From positions 1 to 64,000 of the forward strand of contig CAZUJU010000012.1 in assembly GCA_964620675.1 (NCBI GenBank): 64,000 bases of DNA, in the 5' to 3' direction. Below the pieces are notes generated by a model. It was given only the letters and a program-made list of their open reading frames with translations. It had not been told where the DNA came from and searched no databases. The position numbers and the translations under genes are program-made. Below, one piece after another: positions 9,548 to 17,740 of this stretch. Each line of letters opens with the position of its first letter. Position 1 is the first letter of the stretch. The DNA is from CAYSFW01 sp964620675. Lineage in GTDB: Bacteria > Pseudomonadota > Gammaproteobacteria > UWMA-0217.

Positions 9548-10168
9548 TCAACGCCCGGCGCGTTCGATCACCCGGTGTACCAAGCCCTGCACCAGACGCG
9601 CGGTAACGCCCCACACCTGCTCGCCGGCGTAGGGACGAAAAAACAGCACCGGAATTTCGCGATCGCATTCCGGTAGGCGGCGCAATCGTTGCTCCTGATT
9701 TGCGGGATCGGCGAACCACCCGAGCGGAATCGAAAATACACGCTCGACCTCGCTCGGCTCGGGCACCGGCTCGAAATCACGGCGAACCTGCCCCACCACC
9801 GGTGTCACGCGAAAATTACTCGCGGTGCGATAGGCGCCAAACCGACCCAGCACCCTGACGTTTTCCGGGGCCAGACCAATCTCCTCGGCCGCCTCGCGCA
9901 AGGCCGCGGCCTCGTGGCTACGATCGATCGGATCCACCCGCCCGCCGGGAAACGCCACCTCGCCGCTGTGGCGGTCATTCACGTTACAGGTTCGGCGGAT
10001 AAACACCAAATGCCAGCCATCATCCCGCCGCAACAGCGGCATCAATACCGCCGCCTCGCGCGGCGGTGTCGCAAAAAACTCGGGTGGAAAAGGCTCGCCA
10101 TCCAGCTCCGGCGCCGGATTGCGCAAGCAGTCCCGGACATGATGCGGAAAATCCTCGCGTTCGAACAT
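9548..10168 (-). CDS. nudL: NUDIX hydrolase, CoA pyrophosphatase type
   Basis: The 206-residue protein contains a NUDIX box (FPGGRV, then REAAEEIGL, about residues 74-99) with the lengthened spacing seen in the NudL/YeaB coenzyme A diphosphatase branch, and the associated upstream motif around the RRTCNVNDRHSGEVAFPGG segment. These enzymes hydrolyse CoA or related nucleotide diphosphates using Mg2+. It lies alone, convergent with the thioredoxin-fold gene and divergent from a small membrane ORF. The substrate is inferred from the subfamily only. Confidence 0.85.
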   Translation of the reverse strand: MFEREDFPHHVRDCLRNPAPELDGEPFPPEFFATPPREAAVLMPLLRRDDGWHLVFIRRTCNVNDRHSGEVAFPGGRVDPIDRSHEAAALREAAEEIGLAPENVRVLGRFGAYRTASNFRVTPVVGQVRRDFEPVPEPSEVERVFSIPLGWFADPANQEQRLRRLPECDREIPVLFFRPYAGEQVWGVTARLVQGLVHRVIERAGR

Positions 10169-10389
10169 GAGAACAGACCGTCTGTAATTGATTCCGTTAT
10201 CGCCCGATCAGCCGATCGCCGGAAACAGCCCCACGCCAGCCACCGGATCGCGTACGTTTACGCGGCATACCGACCAGCGCCAAAATCGAAGCGCCAATCG
10301 GGCGAGAGAATTCAACATAGGTTAACCTGCTTAAACTGTATCCAGACGCCCGATTGACGGATTAAAAATCCCTAAGAATAGGATAAACC

Positions 10390-10542
10390 ATGGAAGGACT
10401 TTGCATGCTTAAACGCGATTCCGCACCACCGGGCAAGACCAAACACACCCGTTCCCGATGGAATCGCACGCTACGTTGGGGCATCGCGATCGCGCTCTGG
10501 GGTGTCGGCTTTCTCACCGCCGCCGCGCTACACCAAACCTGA
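10390..10542 (+). CDS. small single-helix membrane protein (50 aa)
   Basis: This frame encodes 50 residues with a basic N-terminal half (KRDSAPPGKTKHTRSRW) and a hydrophobic helix around GIAIALWGVGFLTAAAL. A second in-frame ATG at 10405 is preceded by AAGGA and would give 45 residues, so the true start is uncertain. The 221-bp spacer upstream holds a perfect palindrome AGGTTAACCT (10319-10328) that might be an operator. Function is unknown. The charge and hydrophobicity pattern resembles a real bitopic peptide rather than chance. Confidence 0.5.
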   Translation: MEGLCMLKRDSAPPGKTKHTRSRWNRTLRWGIAIALWGVGFLTAAALHQT

Positions 10543-10571
10543 TATTTCGGTAATGCGGCGATGTTCGCACC

Positions 10572-10979
10572 TCAACTCGACGAATATCCGCTCGCTTTCA
10601 ACGTCGCCAGAATGACCTCCAGCAGGCCCTCTTCCTTGTCCTCATTGCCAGTATCACAGTTATACGTCATGAACAGCAGCAGGTGGCCGCGCTTCAAGTA
10701 CCACTCGCGCCAAAACCGACCCTCGGCGTCGTCGTAGCTCAGCTCGAATCCGTCAAACTCGCCGACGCGCGCAGGTTCGGTCGTGGCACCGGCTTCCAGA
10801 TGCTCGGAACCGATAGCCCGAAGATCGTCGTCAGAAACGAGCGTATCCTGCGGCGCTGCGCTGATCTCCAGCATTCCGACCCCGTCGGGGTGATAGAGGG
10901 CGACACAACCGTCCTCGTCTTCGACGATCCAGTCGTCAGGAAGCGTGATCTGCCAGTGGTGATCGTTATGTTGCTTCAT
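10572..10979 (-). CDS. conserved hypothetical acidic protein
   Basis: The 135-residue product is acidic, with no signal peptide or membrane helix. Segments such as WQITLPDDWIVEDEDG, LYHPDG and FWREWYLKRGHLLLFMTYNCD give it a beta-rich look reminiscent of PsbP/DcrB-like small domains, though this is a weak resemblance. The ATG at 10979 was preferred to the longer frame because the preceding 28 residues are low in structure and end near the end of an intergenic stretch. It lies between two plus-strand genes. Function is unknown. Confidence 0.6.
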   Translation of the reverse strand: MKQHNDHHWQITLPDDWIVEDEDGCVALYHPDGVGMLEISAAPQDTLVSDDDLRAIGSEHLEAGATTEPARVGEFDGFELSYDDAEGRFWREWYLKRGHLLLFMTYNCDTGNEDKEEGLLEVILATLKASGYSSS

Positions 10980-11148
10980 TGCGGTTTCTTCTTGCCAAGC
11001 TCGGTGCGGACCTACGCCGCACAGTATAGCCGAAGGCGACCGCCCCAATCGAAGCGCACCCATCGCATCCGCCGCCGATCACCGCGATAATGCAGCTCAG
11101 CTTAAAAGCCGCAGTCAAATCATCCAACCAAGGCAATAAATACGCGCG

Positions 11149-11949
11149 ATGTCGATCGAATGGGTCGCCGCCTACCTGTTACTAGGCGGCTTTGCGGGCT
11201 TTTTTGCCGGGCTGCTCGGGATAGGCGGCGGCGGCGTCATGGTGCCGATGCTGACCACGATTTTCGCCGCGCAGGCGTTTCCGCAGTCGCATCTGGTTCA
11301 CCTCGCGCTCGGCACCTCAATGGCGGCGATCGTGATCACCGCCATTGCGAGCTTACGCGCACACCACGCCCACCGCGCCGTGTCGTGGTGGATCGTGAAA
11401 CGAATTACCCCGGGCGTGTTGCTCGGTACCTTCGGCGGAACCTTTATTGCCGCCGCTGCCTCAACTGGCGCGCTGGCGATCTTTTTCGCCGCCTTCATGG
11501 GATACGTCGCGGTGCAGATGCTTCTCGATATCAAACCGAAGCCCGCGCGCGAGTTACCCGGGACACTCGGCATGAACGCGGTCGGGCTCGGTATCGGTGG
11601 CATCTCGGCCCTGGTCGCGATCGGCGGCGGGACACTGTCGGTGCCGTTCATGACCTGGTGCAACGTCGGGTTGCGCCAGGCAATCGGTACTTCGGCGGCG
11701 ATCGGGCTGCCTATCGCGCTGGCTGGCGCGTTCGGCTACGTGATCAACGGCTGGGGCGCGCGCGACTTGCCACCGTGGACGATAGGCTATGTCTATCTGC
11801 CCGCGCTGGTGCTGCTCGTAGCCACCAGCAGCCTGACCGCGCCGCTCGGCGCACGCATGGCCCACCGCCTCCCGGTTCGCACCTTGAAACGCGTGTTCGC
11901 CGGTGTGCTGGCGTTACTGTCGCTCAAAATGCTGCTGACGGTGTTGTAA
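11149..11949 (+). CDS. TauE/SafE (TSUP) family membrane permease
   Basis: The 266-residue protein has about eight membrane helices in two related halves. Each half starts with a glycine-rich motif (LLGIGGGGVMVPML near residue 24 and LVAIGGGTLSVPFMTW near 157) that is diagnostic of the TSUP/TauE-SafE family. Members export sulfite, sulfoacetate or related anions. The end of the gene is only 2 bp from the convergent operon at 11952. The substrate is not determinable; sulfur anions are a reasonable guess. Confidence 0.88.
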   Translation: MSIEWVAAYLLLGGFAGFFAGLLGIGGGGVMVPMLTTIFAAQAFPQSHLVHLALGTSMAAIVITAIASLRAHHAHRAVSWWIVKRITPGVLLGTFGGTFIAAAASTGALAIFFAAFMGYVAVQMLLDIKPKPARELPGTLGMNAVGLGIGGISALVAIGGGTLSVPFMTWCNVGLRQAIGTSAAIGLPIALAGAFGYVINGWGARDLPPWTIGYVYLPALVLLVATSSLTAPLGARMAHRLPVRTLKRVFAGVLALLSLKMLLTVL

Positions 11950-11951
11950 GT

Positions 11952-12641
11952 TCAATGCGGGTCATCCACGCGTGCCAAGTACGCATCGGACCCGCTGCCG
12001 TTCGGTTTTCGGCCGTAGCGATTGATCAACATCCACACCAGGGTGATGAATTCGGATTGATTGAGACGCGGCTCGCCAAGCACCGCCAGCAAGAACCGTC
12101 GCGCGCCGATGAACAGGGGCCAGACTGCGATCCGGCTGGAGCCGAAGGCATCGAGCGCACCCCAGCCTTGCGTGGGTAGCTTGAGACAGTGTTTGAGGCG
12201 CGCCGCGTGGCGGAGTTGAACCGCCGCGAGGTCCGCGCTCAACGCCGACAAGGCGTCGACGGTCGCATCATCGAGCCCGATGCGCGCCAGCGGAAAGCCG
12301 TTTTCGTCGACCAGCAAGGCCTTGCCGATCGAACTCAGCCGGTGTAGCGGATCCTGCAAATGGCGACCGAAACCCGCCTCGATGATACTGCGCGGGGCGC
12401 GAAAACCCTGCACCCACGCCAGAGTCTGGGCCTGGTGCAACAGTTGCAGCGCGTGCTGCTCATCCGCGACATGGAGCCAATGACTCAAGCGCGGCAGGTC
12501 GACTTGCGGCGTTTCGGCCTCGCCCAACAACGCCAGCAACAAGCGCCGCAACGGTTCCGACTCGCAGCCGGTCACGGCGTAAAACGCCCCGGCGCTGGTT
12601 GGCTGCAAATAGAAGTGATCGATGAGTTTATAAGCGGACAT
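11952..12641 (-). CDS. hypothetical protein of the globin/Roadblock operon
   Basis: The 229-residue soluble protein was not recognised. It is mostly alpha-helical by composition (LRRLLLALLGEAE, SHWLHVADEQHALQLLHQAQ) with a central strand-rich part (GKALLVDENGFPLARIGLDD) that has the look of a Roadblock/profilin-like segment. It follows the preceding gene by 6 bp and is the last of five genes running 16196 to 11952. Context suggests a signalling role with the protoglobin and the Roadblock protein. Confidence 0.65.
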   Translation of the reverse strand: MSAYKLIDHFYLQPTSAGAFYAVTGCESEPLRRLLLALLGEAETPQVDLPRLSHWLHVADEQHALQLLHQAQTLAWVQGFRAPRSIIEAGFGRHLQDPLHRLSSIGKALLVDENGFPLARIGLDDATVDALSALSADLAAVQLRHAARLKHCLKLPTQGWGALDAFGSSRIAVWPLFIGARRFLLAVLGEPRLNQSEFITLVWMLINRYGRKPNGSGSDAYLARVDDPH

Positions 12642-12647
12642 CGCGGC

Positions 12648-13418
12648 TTAAACGAGTGCCGAAGTCCGGAGTCGAAACCTCGCACTCAGCTTGTCCCAAA
12701 GCTCGGGCAGCGCCAGCCTTCGGCCCGACAGGCGCGTGTAGGTCGCGGTAAAGGCATCCCCAAGGTCGTGACGTCGATACAGGGCGAGCAACTCCATGCT
12801 GGCGATCGGGTCACCAGGGTCGTCATCAAGCGTGCGCTCCAGCAACATCCGTGCATCGTCGATCCGGCCCTGTTCGATCCAGGCCCAGACCTGCTTGATC
12901 GCGGTACCCTGATCGGTATCGGCCGCGCCATCTCGTGCGTCGAGGGCGACGATCGCGGTGACCCCTGCCACGCTACGCGACAGCAGCACACCCTGCATGT
13001 CTGGCGCAACTTCATCCGGCGCCACGCCACTGTCGAGTCGCCGCAGCAGCCATTCGAACTGGTCCTTGGGCAGCAAACTCAAGGTCTGCTCGAGCAGATT
13101 GACGCGCAGCGCACGGCCTTGGCGACCCAAAGCGATATTGAGATCCACCAGCGCGTGGAAACAACGCGCGGCGTCGGCTCGCGCCAAATGGAGCGAAACA
13201 CGCTGAGCATGACTTAACAGGTCGCGCGGATTGCGGCAAATACGGCGCTCCAGCAGATCCGCGTGACGCACCCACGAGCCGATGTGCTCGGGATCCGGCA
13301 GCAGTTCCCGGGCCACCGGCAACAGTGCCGGTTCGACCCAAAAATTCCGCACCGCCTCGAGCGAGCCCGCCGCGCCGGCGTCACTGCTCACGATTTCGAA
13401 CACCGCATCCGCATCCAT
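12648..13418 (-). CDS. helical TPR-like protein of the globin/Roadblock operon
   Basis: The 256-residue product is helical and soluble. The C-terminal part (ARMLLERTLDDDPGDP, MELLALYRRHDLGDAF) resembles the TPR-like helices of FimV-type C-terminal domains; the N-terminal part was not recognised. It lies 12 bp after the protoglobin gene and 6 bp before the last gene of the operon. A scaffold or adaptor role is inferred from fold type and context only. Confidence 0.6.
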   Translation of the reverse strand: MDADAVFEIVSSDAGAAGSLEAVRNFWVEPALLPVARELLPDPEHIGSWVRHADLLERRICRNPRDLLSHAQRVSLHLARADAARCFHALVDLNIALGRQGRALRVNLLEQTLSLLPKDQFEWLLRRLDSGVAPDEVAPDMQGVLLSRSVAGVTAIVALDARDGAADTDQGTAIKQVWAWIEQGRIDDARMLLERTLDDDPGDPIASMELLALYRRHDLGDAFTATYTRLSGRRLALPELWDKLSARFRLRTSALV

Positions 13419-13430
13419 CCGCGCTACCGA

Positions 13431-14000
13431 TTACCGCGCCGCCGACAGCATGCTGTCGATCTCCAGGCTCACCAGGCGATACAGCAAGGTTTCGTTGAGC
13501 CCCGCGGCTTTATCGACCGCGGTGAACATATTGCGCTGGTAGCTTTCGGCGATCAGCGCCAGCACCACGGCCTGCAACGCATGGACGGCCTTGATCAGTT
13601 TCAGCGCCTCATCGGCCGGAAACGTGGCCAAGGCACGCTGGCCGAGGTAGGTCAGAATCCAGCCCCACATCCCCGCGACCATCGCGTTGTTGACGCGGCG
13701 TTTGATATGCACCAGCCCGACGTAGGTTTGCCATTCCCAATAGGGCAGATCGAACGGGCCGGACAGGGTGCGCCGGTACCAGTCGCGCAAGGTCTGCTCG
13801 CGTTGCGGCCGCTCGTCATCGGTGAAGACCTTGCGCGTGGTCGGATGCTGGAACAGATGGTCGTAAAAGCCCTGTACCAGCCCATCCTCCCAGGTCAGCA
13901 GCACCTCTTTGTGACGAATGATCACATCGGCGTCGTCCTGGCCGAAACGCACGGAATCCGGAATCTGATCGAGAATCTCCGCGGTTAAATTGTCGGTCAT
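13431..14000 (-). CDS. protoglobin (heme-based gas sensor globin)
   Basis: The 189-residue single-domain protein matches the protoglobin family: an N-terminal pre-helix, the aromatic W-E-W segment near residue 88-90, and the proximal-histidine region YVGLVHIKRR with His98. Protoglobins bind O2, CO or NO and are usually sensor domains, although here there is no fused output domain. The ATG at 14000 has a GGAGG site 9 bp upstream. It follows the Roadblock gene by 21 bp. Output presumably passes to other products of the operon. Confidence 0.85.
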   Translation of the reverse strand: MTDNLTAEILDQIPDSVRFGQDDADVIIRHKEVLLTWEDGLVQGFYDHLFQHPTTRKVFTDDERPQREQTLRDWYRRTLSGPFDLPYWEWQTYVGLVHIKRRVNNAMVAGMWGWILTYLGQRALATFPADEALKLIKAVHALQAVVLALIAESYQRNMFTAVDKAAGLNETLLYRLVSLEIDSMLSAAR

Positions 14001-14021
14001 GCGATTTTTCCTCCGCCGGGG

Positions 14022-14390
14022 TTACATATTGAGGATGCGCGTGACTTCAGCGGCGGCCGCACTGGCCTCCAGCCGGACCAGGCCGAGATTGCCGCGCGCC
14101 GACGCGCGTACCGCGAGCACGCCACGCGGCCCCGCGAGGTAGATCAATATCAAGCCGTCGCGTCCTTTTACCATGACTTCCTGGGTTTCACCGAGCGCGG
14201 CATTCGATGCAATGCGTCCGCCAAGACCCGAGGCGGCGGCGCTGACCGCGGCCACCCGCACGGCCTCCTCCTCGGGGAAATCGGTGGAAATCGAGAGTCC
14301 TTCATTGCTCGCGATCATCACCCCGGAGATATCGGGTACGTTTTCGCGCAACTCGGTGTGGATCCGTTTCAATTCGTCGTTCTTGCTCAT
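14022..14390 (-). CDS. Roadblock/LC7 domain protein
   Basis: The 122-residue protein is a single Roadblock/LC7 domain: initial helix (NDELKRIHTELRENV), strands ISGVMIASNEGLSIST, a central Ala-rich helix AVSAAASGLGGRIA, then strands VMVKGRDGLILIYLAG and VLAVRASARGNLGLVRLE. Bacterial members such as MglB act as dimers on small Ras-like GTPases and affect motility or polarity. No MglA-like GTPase is encoded in this operon or elsewhere in the window, so its partner would have to be elsewhere or be different. Confidence 0.88.
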   Translation of the reverse strand: MSKNDELKRIHTELRENVPDISGVMIASNEGLSISTDFPEEEAVRVAAVSAAASGLGGRIASNAALGETQEVMVKGRDGLILIYLAGPRGVLAVRASARGNLGLVRLEASAAAAEVTRILNM

Positions 14391-14444
14391 GGCTTCATCC
14401 TGTGGGTGAGGTTTGGTGGTGGGTCGGTGGAAACGTTGTGGTGG

Positions 14445-16196
14445 TCAATCCGGGCCGTGGTGGGTGGGAACCAGCCGCTGCAAAGTCGCGCGCAAACGTT
14501 CGAAAAATCCGGTGCGCTTTGGCTGCGCGCGGTGACATGCGCCATACGGGCAATAATCGGGGGCATCGGGCGCCAGACGGGCCGCGCCGGGATTGGCGAG
14601 CTGGATCGATTGCAGCTCGCAACAGGCGTTATGGAAGCTGATCAGGGTTGCGTAGTCGACCCCGGTTTCGCGCGCGATGGTCGCGAAGTCCGCCGCTTGC
14701 GTCGTCATGAACGCCGCCAGCTGCAGATGCTGTGGGGTATGCGGAACCACAGTGAAATCCGGGGCCTCGCGCAGTCGAATTTGCCCTTCCGGGTCGGCAA
14801 ACTGGCACAGGCGACCGCGTGAGCCGTACAACGCCGCGCAATAGAACAATTGCCAGAGCGGACGCGGTTTGACGCCCGGCAGCAGCTGCCCCGCGGTCAC
14901 ATCGCGGGTCTGAAATCGCCAGACCGGCACGGTATAAAGATCGGGAAACGCGTCCAATGCGGCCGGGAAAAGAAACGTCCCGGTAATCGGCAAGATCTGG
15001 AGCGGCGGATAATCCTCCGCAATCACCTCGGTGGCATGCCCCTGTGTCGTCAGCGCACGCACCAGTCCGAGCAGCCGAACCTGAGGGCGAAACAGGCGCG
15101 ATGGGCGCGCGAGTTCGCGAATCGGGTGCGGTGACGACATCGGCAGCAATCCCTGAAGCGACGGCTCCGCGTCCGGCGCATCCGCACCGATTGGCAACGA
15201 CGCGTTGGAACGCGCGGTGCGGCCACCGATCGAAACCACGCTCGACACCACGACAACCGGCGGCTCGCCGCGCGGCGCCGCCGGCACCGGGGTCGCCAAC
15301 GCGACATCGATCACCGCTTCGTCATTGGCGAGCACCGCGGCTGGTGGCGCCTCCGGCGGCGACCGTTCCGGCGGCGAAAACGCCTCTGCGGCGACGCTCG
15401 CGCCGGTCGCAGCCCAGTGCGTCGACGTTCCGTCGCCCGCGCCGTCGCTTGCGGGGGAAACGCGACCCGCGACGGCGGTCAAGGGCGCAGCCGGCCAGCG
15501 CGGTTTGCCGCGACGAGGCGGCGGCGCCAACACGCGGCGCTCAGGGTTCGGACGGTAAAAGTCACTAATCAGCTGGGCGATGATTTCACCGGTGGGACTC
15601 GGATCGAGCACCCGCAGCGCCGCTGGCGATCCAACGCTCAGGCTGACGTTCTGCTCACTGGTGACGGTACTCGATGCGGCTCCGTCCCCTACACTGAACG
15701 GCTCCGTCAGCGGGGCCTGCGGCGATTCCATCGGCGCCAAGTCCCGATCTGCCGCGATCTCCGGCACCGGGACCACGGCGATCGCCGAGGTGGCCACCGG
15801 CGGCAGGGCCTCGCCCAGACGACCGGATTCGGCAAACCGTCGCGGTTGGCCTTGGCGGTATGCCAGCCGCAGCGAGCGCTCGATGGATTTCAGCGCCCCG
15901 ACCAGTGCCGGGTAGGTCGCTGGTAGCGCGATCCGCGGTACCGGAAAGGCGGCGACACCGGTGTCCCGCGCCAACAGAACCACCGGCAAATCCGGGTCGG
16001 CAGTTGACGCAAGTGGCAACCAAAACGCGGCACCCGCCGTACTCTCGATATCGATCAGCACCGCATCGGCCTCGGCCGCCGATGCGACGGTCCGCCAAGC
16101 GGACAGTTCGATCCCGCAGGCCAAATCCAGCACCGCCTGTTGCAGCGTAAGCGTCGCGGCGTCCAGCCCAATTGTCGCCAATGCGTAAGAATTCAT
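14445..16196 (-). CDS. large protein with receiver-like N-terminus, disordered linker and unknown C-terminal domain
   Basis: The protein has 583 residues from the ATG at 16196; a TTG five codons upstream is an alternative. Residues ~1-115 alternate strands and helices like a response-regulator receiver (VLIDIES with Asp49, then LPVVLLARD), a tentative match. Residues ~120-375 are rich in Ala, Pro, Ser and Val and look disordered. The last ~200 residues form a separate domain with several Trp, Phe and Tyr and end with the segment CPYGACHR, a C-x4-CH arrangement, then a basic helix. It starts the operon with the Roadblock and protoglobin genes. Function is unknown. Confidence 0.7.
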   Translation of the reverse strand: MNSYALATIGLDAATLTLQQAVLDLACGIELSAWRTVASAAEADAVLIDIESTAGAAFWLPLASTADPDLPVVLLARDTGVAAFPVPRIALPATYPALVGALKSIERSLRLAYRQGQPRRFAESGRLGEALPPVATSAIAVVPVPEIAADRDLAPMESPQAPLTEPFSVGDGAASSTVTSEQNVSLSVGSPAALRVLDPSPTGEIIAQLISDFYRPNPERRVLAPPPRRGKPRWPAAPLTAVAGRVSPASDGAGDGTSTHWAATGASVAAEAFSPPERSPPEAPPAAVLANDEAVIDVALATPVPAAPRGEPPVVVVSSVVSIGGRTARSNASLPIGADAPDAEPSLQGLLPMSSPHPIRELARPSRLFRPQVRLLGLVRALTTQGHATEVIAEDYPPLQILPITGTFLFPAALDAFPDLYTVPVWRFQTRDVTAGQLLPGVKPRPLWQLFYCAALYGSRGRLCQFADPEGQIRLREAPDFTVVPHTPQHLQLAAFMTTQAADFATIARETGVDYATLISFHNACCELQSIQLANPGAARLAPDAPDYCPYGACHRAQPKRTGFFERLRATLQRLVPTHHGPD

Positions 16197-16707
16197 GAAT
16201 CGAGTATTCAAGCCAGCCGTCGGATCGGTGCAGGGCGCGGCGGATCACGGTAAGACACCGCTCCGTTCTCTGGACATTCTAGGAAATCCCCCGAGGCGGA
16301 AGTGTGAGCGAGAACGCATTTATCCCGCTGGAGGGTCTGAAATTCCCGACGAATTTGACTTATGTCATGCGCGGCCAACTGCACAAGCATCGCGATTGCC
16401 CGGACTTTGCTCGGCGAAGTGCATCCACTCGGCGCTGCGCTGGCACTCGACGTGAAGTACCCGATTACCACGAGGCGGCATGCCAGGTTGGGTAGGCGGC
16501 AACTCGACCACAGGGATGCGGTCGACGAGTCCCCAGGGGCGAGTTTTTGGCGTCTCCCGCTAACCCAGCCCGAGGCGGCTTTTATCCTCCGGGAAACGTC
16601 CTCGCAATGAAAGTCATCCCGATTCGCGGCTCGTGACTTACGGAAAATTGCCGCAAGTTTCGTGACCTCTGCTAGGCTTTGTGCCGTCCATCTTCAGGAA
16701 CGTTTGC
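16197..16707. other. 511-bp divergent intergenic region
   Basis: No convincing gene was found here. It separates the globin/Roadblock operon (minus) from the RND adaptor (plus) and must hold both promoters. It contains a hairpin-forming dispersed repeat at 16486-16592. A weak promoter-like pair (TTGCCG at 16648, GCTAGGCT at 16671) lies before the adaptor gene. Confidence 0.6.
16486..16592. repeat. 107-bp hairpin-forming dispersed repeat, copy A
   Basis: It aligns over the same length with 22411-22517, sharing GGTTGG, CAGGGA, the GGCGTCTCCCGC block and the CTCCGG end. The core here pairs as CTCGACC with GGTCGACGAG around the CAGGGA loop; the other copy keeps a stem with different bases. Confidence 0.75.
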
Positions 16708-17688
16708 ATGCACCCGAGTCGATCGATTCCGCTCCCGTGGCAAGCTTTATGGCTGCTGGCTTGGGCCGCCACGGTCGCAGCCGAACCGGTACCGGTGACA
16801 GTCAAACCGGTCGACGCGTTGACCTTCCTGCCCGAGACCTCGGCACCGGCCACGGTCACGAGCCTGAACCGCAGCACGCTGAGCGCGCAAATCACCGCGT
16901 CGATCGAGTCAATCGCGGTGCAGGTTGGGGACTCGGTCAAGGCAGGGCAGGTCCTGGTTCGCCTTGACTGTCGCGACCACGAACTCGCCGCGCAGAGCGC
17001 CTCGGTTCGCGCCACGCTGGCCGAAAAAGAGTCGCGGCGAGCGCAGTCGCTGAAGCAAAGCAGCAATATCGCCGAGCAGGCGGTTAATCAGGCTGAGGCG
17101 GAACTGGCGCAGGCTCGGGTGGCGCAACAACAGGCGCGATTGCAAGTTGAGCGGTGCGTGGTCAAGGCCCCATACAGCGGGGCGGTGCAAGCCCGGCTGG
17201 CGGGCGAAGGCCAGCTCGCCACGCCGGGCACGCCGTTGCTGGAACTGGTCGACACCCAGCACCTCGAAGTTTCGGCCCAAGCCCCGTCACTTCAGGCGGA
17301 GGCGCTCGCCACTGCCCGCGCCATTCATTTCGAGTCCCTGGGAAACCCGCTACCGGTCACCGTTCGCAGCGTTGCCCCATGGATCGATCCCGGCGCTCGC
17401 ACGCGCGAAATCCGGCTGCGATTCACCGCCGGCACGACCGCGCCCGGCACCGCGGGGCGTGTTGTGTGGCGCACCTCAGAGCCGCACTTGCCGTCCGACT
17501 TCTTGTCCCAACGCGCCGGTGCGATCGGAGTTCTGATCGTCGAACCCGGCGACCTCACCCGTTTCGTCCCCCTACCCGGTGCCGAACTCGGCCACCCTGC
17601 CCCGGTCGGCGAACTGCCGGCGGACGCGCGGATCATTATCGACAATCGTTTTGGTTTGCAGGACGGCGATCCGGTCAAAGTCCAGTAA
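16708..17688 (+). CDS. RND efflux periplasmic adaptor (membrane fusion protein)
   Basis: The 326-residue product has a signal peptide (about 1-27, ending TVAAEP) and the HlyD/AcrA layout: a biotinyl-lipoyl half motif (VQVGDSVKAGQVLVRLD), a coiled-coil hairpin (~85-150 with many Gln, Glu and Ala), the second lipoyl half (KAPYSGAVQARLAGEGQLA) and beta-barrel strands. The ATG at 16708 follows AGGA and precedes the signal peptide; an earlier in-frame GTG is less likely. It is 52 bp upstream of the RND pump gene with which it should form a tripartite exporter. No TolC-type gene is nearby. The substrate is unknown. Confidence 0.9.
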   Translation: MHPSRSIPLPWQALWLLAWAATVAAEPVPVTVKPVDALTFLPETSAPATVTSLNRSTLSAQITASIESIAVQVGDSVKAGQVLVRLDCRDHELAAQSASVRATLAEKESRRAQSLKQSSNIAEQAVNQAEAELAQARVAQQQARLQVERCVVKAPYSGAVQARLAGEGQLATPGTPLLELVDTQHLEVSAQAPSLQAEALATARAIHFESLGNPLPVTVRSVAPWIDPGARTREIRLRFTAGTTAPGTAGRVVWRTSEPHLPSDFLSQRAGAIGVLIVEPGDLTRFVPLPGAELGHPAPVGELPADARIIIDNRFGLQDGDPVKVQ

Positions 17689-17740
17689 CGCCCTCGACCC
17701 ACCAAGCGCCCATCGCCACCTGCCGGATGAACTCTGAACC

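Noticed and set aside
16304..16610. Small plus-strand ORFs in the 511-bp spacer
   Set aside because: Overlapping frames with no ribosome-binding site, crossing a non-coding repeat.
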